NCBI GenBank assembly: GCA_949751835.1
Contig: CATKHK010000003.1
Span: 372,001 to 436,000 of the forward strand
Length of the DNA: 64,000 nucleotides
Direction of reading: 5' to 3'
Source: Blepharisma japonicum
Lineage: Eukaryota; Ciliophora; Heterotrichea; Heterotrichida; Blepharismidae
In this document: one piece after another, positions 62,825 to 64,000 of the stretch
Numbering within the stretch: position 1 is the stretch's first letter
Layout: each line of letters starts with the position of its first letter
Position numbers and translations under genes: made by a program
Notes under the pieces: model-generated
Databases searched by the model: none
The model's input: the letters and a program-made list of their open reading frames with translations, nothing else
What the model was told of the DNA's origin: nothing

Positions 62825-64000
62825 TTACCGAGAGGAAAGATGCTTAAGCAAATAGTCTTTGAGAGAAGCCACACTGATGATGCCTAAATGGCTTTTATCA
62901 ATTTCTTCTGAAAATTTCTCCCATTCAGCTTCTTCTAGCCTAAAAATGCTTCTTTTTAGTTCGTTTAAAGACAAATAGCCATCAGAGGTAATATTATATG
63001 CCTGGAAAGCTTTTTCAAATTCTTGTTTTTGGAATAAAAGGCTCCAATTAATTGAAGCGACAAGAAAATCTGAGTAGTCCATGCGTCCACTATTATCAGA
63101 ATCACAGTTCTCTATAATTTGATCTAAATCAATTTGCTGACATGTGGCAAGCAATTTCGACCCTTCTAAAATTTCATGTCTGCTAATTACTCCATCTCCA
63201 TTTGTATCTAAGCTTTTAAACAGTTTTCTTAGTTCACTTTCTTCTCTGAAAGTCTGTACTCTAGCAGCAATAAATGCCAAAATTCTTTTATCTAATTTTG
63301 ACTTTGCTCGGAAATTGCATAATTGTTCGAAAATTTGGTGATTTAGTGGGACATCTTCAATTTCATTAGAAATATGTTTTTTTATCCAAGGATGATCTAA
63401 TACTTCTTGTGCAGAAATTCGCTTTTCTGGATCAATTTCTATGGTTTTTCTTAATAAATCTTTTGCTTCTTGACTGACGTGGTTCCATATCCCTTTGCTT
63501 AAATCTATATTACCTTTTTTGATATATCCTATTACTTCTTGAGGAGTTGATCCAACAAAAGGAGGTCTCCCACATAGCATGAAATAGATGATAATCCCGA
63601 CGCTCCAGATGTCACATTTGCTGTCAAAAATCCCAGAAAATACTTCTGGGGCTTGGTAATAAATTCCTTCTGATTTTACAAAAAAATTTGTTTCTTCTGA
63701 CGGTTTTTGAGTAACTCCGAAATCAGTGATTTTTAATGGGGCATCAGGGTCTTTAGTTTCGAATAGAAGCATTTCAGGCTTCAAACAGCCAAATGTGACG
63801 CTGTTTGAGTGAGAATAGTTAACTGCAGTCATAATTTCTTGAGTGTATTTAGCTGCTAGTTTTTCTCCTAAGCGAATTTCAGATAAAATTTTTTTAGAGA
63901 GCTCACCGCCCATTAGCAACTCTGTCACGATGTAATAGCTAAACTCAGACTCAACAACCTCAAAAATTTTTATTATATTTGGGTGACGAAGACTCCTCAG
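62825..64000 (-). CDS. CDPK-like protein with degenerate catalytic loop (5' end outside window)
   Basis: Visible are 391 residues, from the kinase alphaC-beta4 region (LRSLRHPNIIKIFEVVESEF) to TAA. The C-lobe is CDPK-like: TDFGVTQ, YQAPEVF, CDIWSVGIIIYFMLCGRPPF, HPWIKKHI. The catalytic loop reads SNSVTFGCLKPEML where active CDPKs have HRDLKPEN, so the catalytic Asp is Cys and the Mg-binding Asn is Met. DFG is kept. After the autoinhibitory junction come four EF-hands. EF1 (DTNGDGVISRHE) is canonical, EF2 (DSDNSGRMDYSD) nearly so, EF3 and EF4 are degenerate. Probably a calcium-responsive pseudokinase or an inefficient kinase. The Gly-loop and VAIK lysine are off-window. Confidence 0.85.
   Translation of the reverse strand: MRSLRHPNIIKIFEVVESEFSYYIVTELLMGGELSKKILSEIRLGEKLAAKYTQEIMTAVNYSHSNSVTFGCLKPEMLLFETKDPDAPLKITDFGVTQKPSEETNFFVKSEGIYYQAPEVFSGIFDSKCDIWSVGIIIYFMLCGRPPFVGSTPQEVIGYIKKGNIDLSKGIWNHVSQEAKDLLRKTIEIDPEKRISAQEVLDHPWIKKHISNEIEDVPLNHQIFEQLCNFRAKSKLDKRILAFIAARVQTFREESELRKLFKSLDTNGDGVISRHEILEGSKLLATCQQIDLDQIIENCDSDNSGRMDYSDFLVASINWSLLFQKQEFEKAFQAYNITSDGYLSLNELKRSIFRLEEAEWEKFSEEIDKSHLGIISVASLKDYLLKHLSSR

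Noticed and set aside
1-64000. tRNA or rRNA genes, CRISPR arrays, transposons, virus-like elements, telomeric repeats
   Set aside because: Scanned by eye on both strands for A/B boxes, terminal repeats, transposase or reverse transcriptase motifs and CCCTAAC-type repeats. None was found.

Overview
The window looks like a gene-dense stretch of the nuclear genome of a heterotrich ciliate close to Blepharisma. The evidence is in the sequence. Conserved tryptophans are repeatedly written TGA: the kinase motif GTPxWMAPEL, the WW pair of an SH3 domain, the GGLWW of a flavin monooxygenase, and motifs in NHE, RNase H1, TRAPPC3 and cytosolic carboxypeptidase. All genes end at TAA or TAG. Six introns were needed to keep conserved reading frames. 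Five are exactly 15 nt and one is 17 nt; all are GT..AG, begin GTA and carry an A at position 10. Intergenic DNA is very AT-rich. A standard-code reading breaks many of these genes into fragments and misses several altogether (965-1390, 29096-29560, 38347-39003, 60059-60280). Genus is an inference; the code and intron size are seen directly.

Layout. 1-6416: the 3' part of glutaminyl-tRNA synthetase, a small membrane protein, the AP-4 beta adaptin, thiamin pyrophosphokinase, ribosomal protein uS7 and an SH3 protein. 6417-7556 is a long gene-free tract. It leads into a secreted, extremely acidic protein (7557-10169) built from five copies of a two-armed repeat. 10300-17248: a Na+/H+ exchanger, a FYVE-like/PAK-type kinase and a C-terminal-motor kinesin-14. 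18108-24092: a 1994-residue surface protein with a signal peptide, about ten beta-rich repeats and a GPI-type tail. 24706-28119: two MORN-repeat proteins around a NUP50-like nucleoporin. 29968-35385: a cluster of three B-box/kelch-like relatives in different states: a broken copy, an intact copy, and a full-length copy with one in-frame TAA. 35473-45973: coiled-coil and disordered proteins, RNase H1, a mitochondrial-looking protein, a flavin monooxygenase, a second SH3 protein and the second FYVE-like/PAK-type kinase. 46134-54625: a RING protein with four PHR domains, a double-GAF protein, a thioredoxin-fold-like protein, a disordered protein and a TUTase/poly(A) polymerase-like nucleotidyltransferase. 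54944-64000: an AlaX-type editing protein, TRAPPC3, PCNA, a cytosolic carboxypeptidase and a CDPK-like protein whose catalytic HRD motif is lost.

There is no operon logic, but themes recur: membrane traffic (AP-4, TRAPPC3, FYVE-like kinases), cortex and cilia (MORN, kinesin-14, tubulin-type carboxypeptidase), translation quality (GlnRS, AlaX, uS7) and calcium (the EF-hand kinase, possibly the acidic protein). Neighbouring genes can be 12-16 bp apart. No tRNA or rRNA gene, CRISPR array, transposon or virus-derived element was recognised. The most novel-looking item is the acidic repeat protein at 7557-10169.
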